Position numbers and translations under genes: made by a program. 64,000 nt of DNA, from contig JAKDRW010000003.1 of the NCBI GenBank assembly GCA_030454225.1, positions 19,409 to 83,408 of the forward strand. The letters run 5' to 3'. Each line of letters opens with the position of its first letter. Within the stretch, counting starts at the first letter, position 1. Source of the stretch: Vreelandella subglaciescola (lineage in GTDB: Bacteria > Pseudomonadota > Gammaproteobacteria > Pseudomonadales > Halomonadaceae). The notes below the pieces were generated by a model. That model made no database searches. It was not told the origin of the DNA and worked only from the letters and a program-made list of their open reading frames with translations. Below are positions 56,126 through 64,000 of this stretch, piece after piece.

Positions 56126-57343
56126 ATGCACGCTGATTCACCGTACGACACCCCATACGATACGCCGTGGTCGCTGGAGACGCTGGCCATTCGCGCCGGC
56201 CACGACCGCACCGCCGAGCAGGAACACGCCGAGCCGATTTTCCCCACCTCGAGCTTCGTCTATGAAAGCGCAGCCGAGGCGGCGCGCAAGTTCAAGGGCG
56301 AAGAGCCGGGCAATATCTACTCGCGCTTTACCAACCCCACGGTGCATACCTTCGAAAAGCGTCTGGCGGCGATGGAAGGCGGCGAGCGCTGCGTGGCGAC
56401 CAGCTCGGGCATGTCGGCCATCCTGTGCACCGCGCTGGCGCTTTTGGCCGCCGGCGATGAAATCGTCGCCTCGCGTTCGCTGTTTGGCTCTACGGTCAGC
56501 CTGCTGGATAAGTATCTGGGCAAGTTCGGCATCACCACCCGCTACGTCGAGCTGTCTGATCTTGACGCCTGGGAAGCGGCGATTACGCCGGCAACCAAGC
56601 TTTTGTTTGCCGAAACGCCGTCCAATCAGCTGTCGGAAGTGGCCGATATCGAAGCGCTGGCAGATATTGCCCACCGGTCTGATGCCTGGCTTGCCATCGA
56701 TAACTGCTTTTTAACCCCGGCGCTGCAGCGTCCGCTGGCGCTGGGCGCTGACCTGATCATCCACTCGGCGACCAAGTACCTTGACGGCCAGGGGCGCGCG
56801 ATTGGCGGCGCCGTGGTTGGCGGCCATGAGCTGCTTGAAGGCGTGTTTGGCGCGGTGCGCACGGCGGGGCCCTGCCTCAGCCCGTTCAATGCCTGGATTT
56901 TTACCAAGGGGTTGGAAACGCTCGGCTTGCGCATGCGCGCCCACTGCGACAACGCCCAGCGGCTGGCGCAATGGCTGGAGCAGCACCCCGGCGTGGCGCA
57001 GGTGTACTACAGCGGTCTTGAAAGCCACCCGCAGCACGCGCTGGCGGCCAGGCAGCAAACGGGCTTTGGCGCGGTGATCGGCTTTGAGGTGCACGGGGGC
57101 CAAGAAGGCGCGTGGCAGGTGATCGACGCTACGCGGCTGGTCTCGATTACCGGCAATCTGGGCGACGTGAAGTCCACCATTACCCACCCGGCGAGCACCA
57201 CCCACGGGCGGCTGTCGGACGCGCAAAAGCAGGCGGCGGGGATTACCCCGGGGCTGCTGCGCGTCTCGGTCGGGCTGGAAGGCTTTGACGATATTCAGCG
57301 CGACCTGGCCCGCGGCCTCGACGCACTGGCACGGCGCGGCTGA
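56126..57343 (+). CDS. metZ: O-succinylhomoserine sulfhydrylase
   Basis: 405 aa Cys/Met metabolism PLP enzyme; LIIHSATKYLDGQGRAIGGAVVGG; downstream of purF as in Pseudomonas. Confidence 0.9.
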   Translation: MHADSPYDTPYDTPWSLETLAIRAGHDRTAEQEHAEPIFPTSSFVYESAAEAARKFKGEEPGNIYSRFTNPTVHTFEKRLAAMEGGERCVATSSGMSAILCTALALLAAGDEIVASRSLFGSTVSLLDKYLGKFGITTRYVELSDLDAWEAAITPATKLLFAETPSNQLSEVADIEALADIAHRSDAWLAIDNCFLTPALQRPLALGADLIIHSATKYLDGQGRAIGGAVVGGHELLEGVFGAVRTAGPCLSPFNAWIFTKGLETLGLRMRAHCDNAQRLAQWLEQHPGVAQVYYSGLESHPQHALAARQQTGFGAVIGFEVHGGQEGAWQVIDATRLVSITGNLGDVKSTITHPASTTHGRLSDAQKQAAGITPGLLRVSVGLEGFDDIQRDLARGLDALARRG

Positions 57344-57367
57344 CGGTTAACGCATAAGGGGGCGTTT

Positions 57368-57925
57368 ATGTGGCGCAATACGCATAGCGGCTGGGGCTGG
57401 GTCAGTATCGCGCTGCACTGGCTTGGCGCGCTGGCGATTATCGGGCTGTTTGCGCTCGGCTGGTGGATGACCGGGCTCGACTACTACAGCGGCTGGTATA
57501 ATCAGGCGCCGTGGATTCACCGTTCGGTGGGCATCTTGCTGCTGCTGGCAACCGTTGGCCGGATTATCTGGCGGCTGTGTCAGCCTACGCCCCGCGCCGA
57601 AGGCAGCCGCTTTGAAGCCGTGGCAGCGCATCTGGGGCATCTGGCGCTATACGCGCTGCTGCTGGTAGTGCTGATCAGCGGCTATTTGATTTCCACCGCT
57701 AAAGGCAGCGGTATCAGCGTGTTTGGCTGGTTTGAACTGCCGGCGACGGTCTACGGCTTTGCCAATCAGGCTGATAGTGCCGGAACGATTCACTGGTATA
57801 GCGCTCTGATACTGATGCTACTGGCGGCGGTGCATACGCTTGCCGCGCTTCGCCACCACTGGTGGGATAAGCATTTAACGCTCGTGCGCATGCTTAATGC
57901 AAGCTATGCCCGGCGTGATCAATAA
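57368..57925 (+). CDS. Cytochrome b561 family protein
   Basis: 185 aa, 4 TM, conserved His (SIALHWLGAL, HRSVG, HTLAALRHHWWDKH); followed by yceI. Confidence 0.9.
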   Translation: MWRNTHSGWGWVSIALHWLGALAIIGLFALGWWMTGLDYYSGWYNQAPWIHRSVGILLLLATVGRIIWRLCQPTPRAEGSRFEAVAAHLGHLALYALLLVVLISGYLISTAKGSGISVFGWFELPATVYGFANQADSAGTIHWYSALILMLLAAVHTLAALRHHWWDKHLTLVRMLNASYARRDQ

Positions 57926-57954
57926 CGGGGTAATTCCCTGCAAGGAGTGACAGG

Positions 57955-58551
57955 ATGTTGACGCTAAAAACACTGACAAAGACCGCCGCGGTGGCTACCA
58001 TCAGCGCCGTACTGCTGCCGTTTAGCCAGGCGCAGGCGGCAAACTATCAGGTGGATACCGAAGGCGATCACGCCTTTGTGCAGTTCAAGATCAGCCATTT
58101 GGGCTTTTCGTATATCCTGGGCAGCTTCAAGGGGTTCAGCGGCGAGTTCGACTACGACCCCGACAACCTCGACGACGCCTCGGTCGCCTTTGAAGTGCAG
58201 GTGGCAAGTCTTGACACCCACCATGCCGAGCGCGATCGCCATATTATGGGCGCTGATTTTCTCAACGCCGATGAATACCCCACGGCAACGTTCGAGTCTA
58301 CCGGCTTTGAGTCAACCGGCGACGACGAAGGTATCGTGACAGGTGAGCTGACGCTGCACGGTGAAACCCAAACCATCGACATGCCGGTGACGCTGCTGGG
58401 CGAAGGCGACGACCCCTGGGGCGACTACCGTGCGGGCTTCGAGGGCAGCACCACGCTTGAGCTGTCCGAATTCGGCATCGATATGCAGAAATTCCCCGAG
58501 CCCATGCGCGAGCTTGAGCTTTACGTGACGTTTGAAGGCATTCGCGAGTAG
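57955..58551 (+). CDS. YceI family periplasmic protein
   Basis: 198 aa; signal peptide; YQVDTEGDHAFVQFKISHLGFSYILGSFKGFSGEFDYDP. Confidence 0.93.
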   Translation: MLTLKTLTKTAAVATISAVLLPFSQAQAANYQVDTEGDHAFVQFKISHLGFSYILGSFKGFSGEFDYDPDNLDDASVAFEVQVASLDTHHAERDRHIMGADFLNADEYPTATFESTGFESTGDDEGIVTGELTLHGETQTIDMPVTLLGEGDDPWGDYRAGFEGSTTLELSEFGIDMQKFPEPMRELELYVTFEGIRE

Positions 58552-58581
58552 TTCTCAGCGCCTTACGCTGAGCGTCAGATT

Positions 58582-58618
58582 AAAACGCCACCGCCTTATT
58601 TGAGGCGCTGGCGTTTTT
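58582..58618 (+). terminator. Intrinsic terminator after yceI
   Basis: aaaacgccaccgcc-ttattt(ga)-ggcgctggcgttttt. Confidence 0.8.
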
Positions 58619-58690
58619 ACGTTGGGGCAGGGTGTATCTTGCCGCCATTTTTATCGCATACATTCATCGCATACAAGGAGTCATTGCCCC

Positions 58691-60016
58691 GTGGCAGACG
58701 CGCAGCAGACGATCTCAACGAGCGATCTGGGTAGGCAGCTATGGCAGCAAACCTGGCCGATGGCCATCGGTGCGCTTGCGCTGCTGGGCTTTCAGCTGGT
58801 CGACAGCGCCTTTATTGCGCGGCTGGGCACCGCGCCGCTGGCCGCGCAGTCGTTTACCTTTCCGCTGTCGTTTCTGATCATTGGCATTCAAGTGGGCATT
58901 GGTATTGCCATTGCCGCGCTGATCTCCCGGGCGTTGGGCAGCGGGGAACCCCAGCGCGCTCAGCGGCTGAGTACCCTGGTGCTAATGGTCGGCAGTACGC
59001 TGATTGGCGTGCTGGCCGTGGCGCTCTGGCTTTGGCAGCGGCCCGTATTTACGCTGCTGGGCGCGGATCACGCGGCGCTTGGCTACATTCGCACCTACTG
59101 GCCGGTGCAGCTGCTGGCGGGCTGGTTTGGCGCGCTGGCCTACTTTGCCTACAGCGTGTTTCGCGCCCACGGCAATACGCGCCTGCCCGGCAACATGATG
59201 CTGCTGACGAGCCTGATCAACCTGGTGCTGGATCCGCTGCTGATTTTCGGCGTCGGCCCCTGGGGCGGGCTGGGGCTGCCGGGTGCGGCCTGGGCCAGCG
59301 TCATTGCCTTTGGTACGGGGCTGGGCTTTACCGGCAGCTGGCTGTGGCGAGAGCGCTGGCTAACCCGCGAGGGGCTACGCGCAGAAACCCGGCGTTCGCT
59401 GCGGCCCTTCATGGGGATTGCCGGCCCGGCGATGGTCAGCCAGCTGATGCCGCCGCTGTCGGCGATGCTGGCCATCGCGGTAGTGGCCGCCATTGGCGAG
59501 ACGCACGTGGCCGCCTGGGGGCTGGCCAGCCGGCTTGAGACGCTCTCGCTGATGGCTATTCTGGCACTGACCATGTCGCTGCCGCCGTGGCTGGGGCGCT
59601 GCTACGGCGCGGGCGACTGGGAGCAAATCAGACGCCTGATGCGCCTGGCGCTAAAGGTGGCGGTGCTATGGCAGCTGGCACTGGGGATAATAATGGCGCT
59701 GGCCGCGCACTGGGTCGCGCTGGCGCTGGCCGGCCAGCCGGCGGTGCGCGAAGAGCTGGTGCTGTTGATCCGCTTTTTGCTGCCAAGCTACGCCGCGCTG
59801 GGCGTGTGCATGCTGGTGGTCTCGGCGGGAAACGCGCTGGGCTTTCCGCTGTGGTCGATGGTGCTCTCCGGCGTGCGGCTATTTATCTGCTATTTACCCT
59901 GCCTGTGGCTGGGTATGCAGCTCGGCGGCTGGACGGGATTGGCGCTGGGCGCGGCCGTCGGCAACGTGCTGGCCGGCCTGGCGGCGTGGCGCACGCTAAA
60001 GCGGCTGCTTAAATGA
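58691..60016 (+). CDS. MATE family efflux transporter
   Basis: GTG start with AAGGAG RBS; ~441 aa polytopic MATE-like sequence (GNTRLPGNMMLLTSLINLVLDPLLIFG). Confidence 0.9.
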   Translation: MADAQQTISTSDLGRQLWQQTWPMAIGALALLGFQLVDSAFIARLGTAPLAAQSFTFPLSFLIIGIQVGIGIAIAALISRALGSGEPQRAQRLSTLVLMVGSTLIGVLAVALWLWQRPVFTLLGADHAALGYIRTYWPVQLLAGWFGALAYFAYSVFRAHGNTRLPGNMMLLTSLINLVLDPLLIFGVGPWGGLGLPGAAWASVIAFGTGLGFTGSWLWRERWLTREGLRAETRRSLRPFMGIAGPAMVSQLMPPLSAMLAIAVVAAIGETHVAAWGLASRLETLSLMAILALTMSLPPWLGRCYGAGDWEQIRRLMRLALKVAVLWQLALGIIMALAAHWVALALAGQPAVREELVLLIRFLLPSYAALGVCMLVVSAGNALGFPLWSMVLSGVRLFICYLPCLWLGMQLGGWTGLALGAAVGNVLAGLAAWRTLKRLLK

Positions 60017-60089
60017 CGCTATCTGCGTTTTTAACCAGGCTCTGGCGGCGAAAGCGCGGATGGTACACACGTATGTACACTATCGCCGC

Positions 60090-60126
60090 AAAACGCCCGG
60101 CCACGAGATACGTGACCGGGCGTTTA
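60090..60126 (-). terminator. Hairpin between convergent MATE and aminotransferase genes
   Basis: aaacgcccgg-c-cacg-agata-cgtg-a-ccgggcgttt. Confidence 0.7.
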
Positions 60127-60152
60127 GCAGGCCGTCCAAGCGCCATGGCGCG

Positions 60153-61358
60153 TTAGTCGTCAACCACGATGTCGTTGACCACGGCGATGGCGCGGGCCAG
60201 GTAGGGCAGGTTCTGCTGGGAGAAACCGGCGACGTTGGCACGCCCCGAGCGCACCATGTAGATACCAAATTCGTCGCGCAGACGGTCTACCTGATCGGGC
60301 GTCAGGCCGGTGTAGGAGAACATGCCGCGCTGCTCGCCGACGCAGGCGTACTTTTTATCCAGCCCGTAGGGCTCAAGGGCCTTGACGAACTCCTGGCGTA
60401 GGGTGTTCACGCGGTCGCGCATTTCGGTCAGCTCGTCGCGCCACAGGGCGGAAAGCTCGGCGTCGTGCAGAATTGTGCTGACAATCGCGCTGCCGTGCGC
60501 CGGCGGGTTGGAGTAGTTCTCGCGGGCGACAACGGCGAACTGCGAACGGACGTGGTCTTTCTGCTCGGCGTCCTTGGCCACGACAATCAGGCAGCCGGTA
60601 CGCTCGCAGTAGATGCCGAAATTTTTCGAGCAGGAGCTGGTAATGATGACCTCATCGAGCTGCTCGGCAAACAGGCGCACGCCGTAGGCGTCTTCGTCGA
60701 GCCCCTGGCCAAAGCCCTGGTAGGCAAAGTCAATCAGCGGCAGCAGCTTGCGCTCGCGCACTACCTCGAGCACGGTCTGCCACTGCTCGGCTGACAGGTC
60801 AAAACCGGTGGGGTTGTGGCAGCAGGCGTGGAGCACGACCACGTCGCCCTCGGGGATTTGCTTGAGCGCTGTCAGCATGCCGTCAAAGTCGAGGCGGTTG
60901 TCGGTGTCGACGTAGGGGTACTTGTGCAGCGCGATGTCCGCCGCGGTGAAAATTCCGTGGTGGTTCGGCCAGGTCGGATCGCTGACCCAGATACCCTTGC
61001 CGGGCAGTTGGCTGGCGATAAAATCGGCCGCCAGACGCAGCGCGCCGGTGCCGCCGGGCGACTGGGTGGCGCTTGCGCGGCCGGCTTCCAATACCGGCGA
61101 CTTGGCCCCCAGCACCAGCGGCAGCACCGCGTCGCCGTAGGCGGGCGCACCGTGCGAGCCGATGTAGGTCTTGGTGGTTTCATTCTTGAGCAGGCGAGCT
61201 TCCGCTTCCTTTACCGCCCGCATGATTGGCGTATTGCCTTTATCGTCGCGGTAAACGCCCACCCCCAGGTCGACCTTTTGCGGGTTGGGATCTTTTTTGA
61301 AAGCGTCGATCAGCCCGAGAATGGCATCTCCTGGGACTTGCTCAATATGCTCGAACAT
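60153..61358 (-). CDS. Aromatic amino acid / aspartate aminotransferase
   Basis: 401 aa; CCHNPTGFDL, ITSSCSKNFGIYCERTGCL (PLP Lys), RSGRANVAGF. Confidence 0.93.
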   Translation of the reverse strand: MFEHIEQVPGDAILGLIDAFKKDPNPQKVDLGVGVYRDDKGNTPIMRAVKEAEARLLKNETTKTYIGSHGAPAYGDAVLPLVLGAKSPVLEAGRASATQSPGGTGALRLAADFIASQLPGKGIWVSDPTWPNHHGIFTAADIALHKYPYVDTDNRLDFDGMLTALKQIPEGDVVVLHACCHNPTGFDLSAEQWQTVLEVVRERKLLPLIDFAYQGFGQGLDEDAYGVRLFAEQLDEVIITSSCSKNFGIYCERTGCLIVVAKDAEQKDHVRSQFAVVARENYSNPPAHGSAIVSTILHDAELSALWRDELTEMRDRVNTLRQEFVKALEPYGLDKKYACVGEQRGMFSYTGLTPDQVDRLRDEFGIYMVRSGRANVAGFSQQNLPYLARAIAVVNDIVVDD

Positions 61359-61537
61359 TGATTAGGCTACCTCATTGTCTGGCGATATGAATAATAGAAA
61401 TGGCTTTGGCGTAGACGCAGCGCCTGTAGGTGAAACCTTAGTCGCTAGCCACGCCAAAACGCCTATCGCCTGTGCCTCTTATCATGCCATCGCGAGGCCT
61501 GATCCGCTAGCGCCCCCTAGAAGGGCGCTATAGAATC

Positions 61538-61553
61538 GCGGTGTTTACACCGC
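61538..61553. promoter_or_regulatory. Dyad gcggtgt-tt-acaccgc in a 375-bp intergenic region
   Basis: Direct reading; second dyad tagcgccc/gggcgcta at 61508-61530. Confidence 0.4.
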
Positions 61554-61733
61554 TGAGCGCTGGCGCGGGACAGGCGCACGTATTGATGCATCCATAACGG
61601 CTGTTATTCTATTTTGGAATTACGTGCTCATTATTTATTACTTTTTATGCTGTTAAAAATTCGCTATGTTGCGTTGACTCGAAGGCTTTTTTGAACGGCG
61701 TTAAGCGCTAGCGTTTTTTTACCGAGGTGCCGC

Positions 61734-62567
61734 GTGGCTGTGTTAGACCGTATTTCTTTGCAACCGCCGGGCAGCGTCAGCCTGGTTGGCGCCGGCCCCG
61801 GCGACCCCGAGCTTTTAACGCTGAAGGCGTACAAGCGGCTGCTAAATGCCGATATCGTGCTGTATGACCGCCTGGTGAGCCAGGAGGTGCTGGATATCAT
61901 TCCCGCGCGTGCCCAAAAGCGTTACGTGGGTAAGGCGTGCTCGAACCATAGCGTGCCCCAGGAAGGCATCAACCAGGCGCTGGCCGACTGGGCGCTGGCC
62001 GGCCATGCCGTGGTGCGCCTGAAAGGCGGCGATCCGTTTATCTTCGGGCGCGGCGGTGAAGAGCTGGAAACGCTGGTGGCCCGGCGCATTCCGGTCGAGG
62101 TGATTCCCGGGATTACCGCCGCCTCGGGGTGCTCAAGCTATGCCGGGATTCCGCTGACCCACCGCGACTACGCCCAGTCGGTGCGATTGGTGACCGGTCA
62201 TTTGAAAAGCGGGCGCTGCGAACTGGACTGGGCATCGCTTGCCCGGCCGGGACAAACGCTGGTGTTTTACATGGGGCTTGGCAGCCTTGAGCTTATCTGT
62301 GCGGCGCTGGTCGAGCACGGCGTGTCGCCGACGACGCCGCTGGCGCTGGTTTCCCAGGGCACCACGCGCGCGCAAGCGGTACATATCGGCCGCCTTGATG
62401 CGCTGCCCGAAAGCTTTGCCCGCAATGAGATCAAGTCGCCGACGCTGCTGATTATTGGCGGCGTGGTTGCGCTACACGATACGCTTGCCTGGTTTGATGC
62501 GCCCGAGGGCCACGCCAGCGGGTTTATCGAAGGCCGTCACCCGACGCCGCTGCGCTGCGTACAATAG
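61734..62567 (+). CDS. cobA: Uroporphyrinogen-III C-methyltransferase (SUMT)
   Basis: 277 aa; VSLVGAGPGDPELLTLKAYKRLLNADIVLYDRLV; RLKGGDPFIFGRGGEE; GTG start. Confidence 0.93.
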   Translation: MAVLDRISLQPPGSVSLVGAGPGDPELLTLKAYKRLLNADIVLYDRLVSQEVLDIIPARAQKRYVGKACSNHSVPQEGINQALADWALAGHAVVRLKGGDPFIFGRGGEELETLVARRIPVEVIPGITAASGCSSYAGIPLTHRDYAQSVRLVTGHLKSGRCELDWASLARPGQTLVFYMGLGSLELICAALVEHGVSPTTPLALVSQGTTRAQAVHIGRLDALPESFARNEIKSPTLLIIGGVVALHDTLAWFDAPEGHASGFIEGRHPTPLRCVQ

Positions 62568-62682
62568 CCGTAAACACAGGATAAACGCCATGACGAAACG
62601 TCTGGGTGGTCAGGCGCGAATCGCCGTGTATGCTGTTAGGGTGTAGCTATATTTCGGTACTTAACGCGAGAGGGATTCATCC

Positions 62683-64000
62683 ATGGCAGACGATAACCGT
62701 CCAGAAGACCAGAAGCCGGGCGATAACCACGAGCCGGACAACGACCAGGGCAGCGACAGCACGCCGGAATCGGGCCGCCATACGTCCAGCGATCATAACG
62801 CCAGGGCGCAAACGGCTGACGACACGGCGGCCAAGCCACCGATGGGCACGCTGTTGAAGGATAACCGCGTCAAGGCCATTGCCGGTATTGCTGCCATCGC
62901 CGTGGTCTGGGCGATTATTGCCCAGTCGACCGCCGGGTCGCGGGGCGAGCACATTGATAGCCTTGAGGGCCAGCTGGCGGATTCCCAGCAAAAAAGCCAG
63001 AAGCTTGACGCCGAGCTGTCCGAACAGCATGACGCAGAGCAAAACGTTGCTGAATTGAAAGAGCGCATTGCCTCGCTGAAAGAACAGCAGAAGCAGGCGC
63101 AAAGCACGCTTGAAGACACGCAAAGCGACATCAAGGACGCAGAAGCGACGCTTAGCCAGCGGGATGGTGAACGCGAAGAACAACAGCAGAAACTCGACGC
63201 GCTCAACCAGAAAGTGGACGACACCGAGCAGCAGCTGGCCACGCTGCGCGATAACGAAGAGAAGGTCAAAAGCGAGCAAAAAGACGCCGTCGACGCGCGC
63301 AAGGAGGCCGAAGAGGCTCGCCAAAGCGCCGAGGAGTCGCGCCAGAAGGCCGATGAGGATCGTCAGGAAGCCGAAACCAAGCGTCAGCAGGCCGTTGAAG
63401 AGCGCGAGCAGGCCGAAGACAAGCTGAAAACGCTGAACAAAGACATCGACAGCGCCGAGAAGAAGCTGAAAGCGGCCAAGCAAGACGTCAGCAGCGTTGA
63501 GAAAAAGCGCGACGAGCTGACCGCCGCGCGCGATGACATGCAGTCCAGGCACGATGCGCTGCAGTCCAAGGTCGATGCGCTGGGCAAACAGCGCAAAACT
63601 CAGGCGCAAGAGCTTGAGCAGGCGGGCAGCAAGCTGGGTGAGCTGACAACCGCGCTGGGTTCCGGGCGCGACGAGCTGGACAAGGTCAACAGCGGCATCA
63701 ATCAGCACGAAAATCAGCTTGAAAGCCTGCAGACCCAGCTTGACCAGTGGCATAGCGAGCTGGGATCGCTGGAAAACCGCCTGAGCGACAAGGGCGGCGA
63801 TGCTGATGAAGACGGCGCCTCAGACAAGCAGGGCAAGTCGGATACGCCTGACCAGAAAGACCAGGACAGCCAGTCCAAGAGCGTTCAGTTTGAAGCCAGC
63901 AATGACGCCGACGGCGCAAACGAAGAAGCGCAAGCGTCCGCGTCCGACAAGCAGGACAAGCAGGACAAGCAGGACAAGCAGGACAAGCAGGACAAGCAGG
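62683..64000 (+). CDS. Coiled-coil membrane-anchored protein, truncated by window end
   Basis: ATG at 62683 behind agaggga; open frame to the window edge with no stop; acidic N-terminus, one TM (VKAIAGIAAIAVVWAIIAQ), long E/Q/K-rich coiled coil, then (DKQ)n. Confidence 0.85.
   Translation, partial: MADDNRPEDQKPGDNHEPDNDQGSDSTPESGRHTSSDHNARAQTADDTAAKPPMGTLLKDNRVKAIAGIAAIAVVWAIIAQSTAGSRGEHIDSLEGQLADSQQKSQKLDAELSEQHDAEQNVAELKERIASLKEQQKQAQSTLEDTQSDIKDAEATLSQRDGEREEQQQKLDALNQKVDDTEQQLATLRDNEEKVKSEQKDAVDARKEAEEARQSAEESRQKADEDRQEAETKRQQAVEEREQAEDKLKTLNKDIDSAEKKLKAAKQDVSSVEKKRDELTAARDDMQSRHDALQSKVDALGKQRKTQAQELEQAGSKLGELTTALGSGRDELDKVNSGINQHENQLESLQTQLDQWHSELGSLENRLSDKGGDADEDGASDKQGKSDTPDQKDQDSQSKSVQFEASNDADGANEEAQASASDKQDKQDKQDKQDKQDKQ
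63946..64000 (+). repeat. 9-bp tandem repeat (gacaagcag)n, at least 6 copies, running off the window
   Basis: gacaagcag x6 + g; in frame, encodes (Asp-Lys-Gln)n. Confidence 0.97.

Noticed and set aside
54834-56156. 440-aa minus-strand ORF antisense to purF
   Set aside because: Shadow of purF; His/Val/Arg-rich antisense composition.
62677-63753. 358-aa hydrophobic minus-strand ORF
   Set aside because: Antisense of the coiled-coil gene; Leu/Phe richness is the complement of Gln/Glu/Lys codons, not a real membrane protein.

Overview
This 64 kb window is gene-dense, high-GC gammaproteobacterial chromosome. Gene order and protein sequences suggest a Halomonas-like organism (inference; no search was run). 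Most of it is core genome with conserved synteny: rsfS-rlmH-mrdA-rodA-mltB-rlpA-dacA-ybeD-lipB / lipA; topA; mfd / gap-like GAPDH / nqrABCDEF + nqrM; holA-lptE-leuS / ybeL; leuCDB-asd-fimV-truA-trpFBA-accD-folC-SPOR-cvpA-purF-metZ; cytochrome b561-yceI; a MATE transporter; an aromatic/aspartate aminotransferase; and a cobA-type SUMT. I saw no tRNA, rRNA, CRISPR array, prophage or IS element. The most interesting parts are: (1) a two-gene unit of a C39-like cysteine peptidase/TPR lipoprotein (PA2778-like) and a small exported protein (PA2779-like). The small protein carries a double-glycine, leader-like motif just before a C-terminal TM helix, and a terminator-like hairpin sits at the gene junction. 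(2) A Lpp/OprI-like lipoprotein ending in Lys, flanked by two L,D-transpeptidase genes. (3) A coiled-coil membrane protein running off the right edge, with an in-frame 9-bp (DKQ)n tandem repeat, which the ORF track missed. (4) An asd promoter -10 element placed in the loop of the leuB terminator. (5) Hairpins and repeats inside trpF-trpB-trpA, and a 12-bp tandem repeat across the mfd start. (6) An uncharacterised, possibly ferritin-like protein gene preceded by a palindrome whose CGTTAACG core recurs upstream of two other genes. I found no clear large undescribed system (defence island, BGC, etc.).
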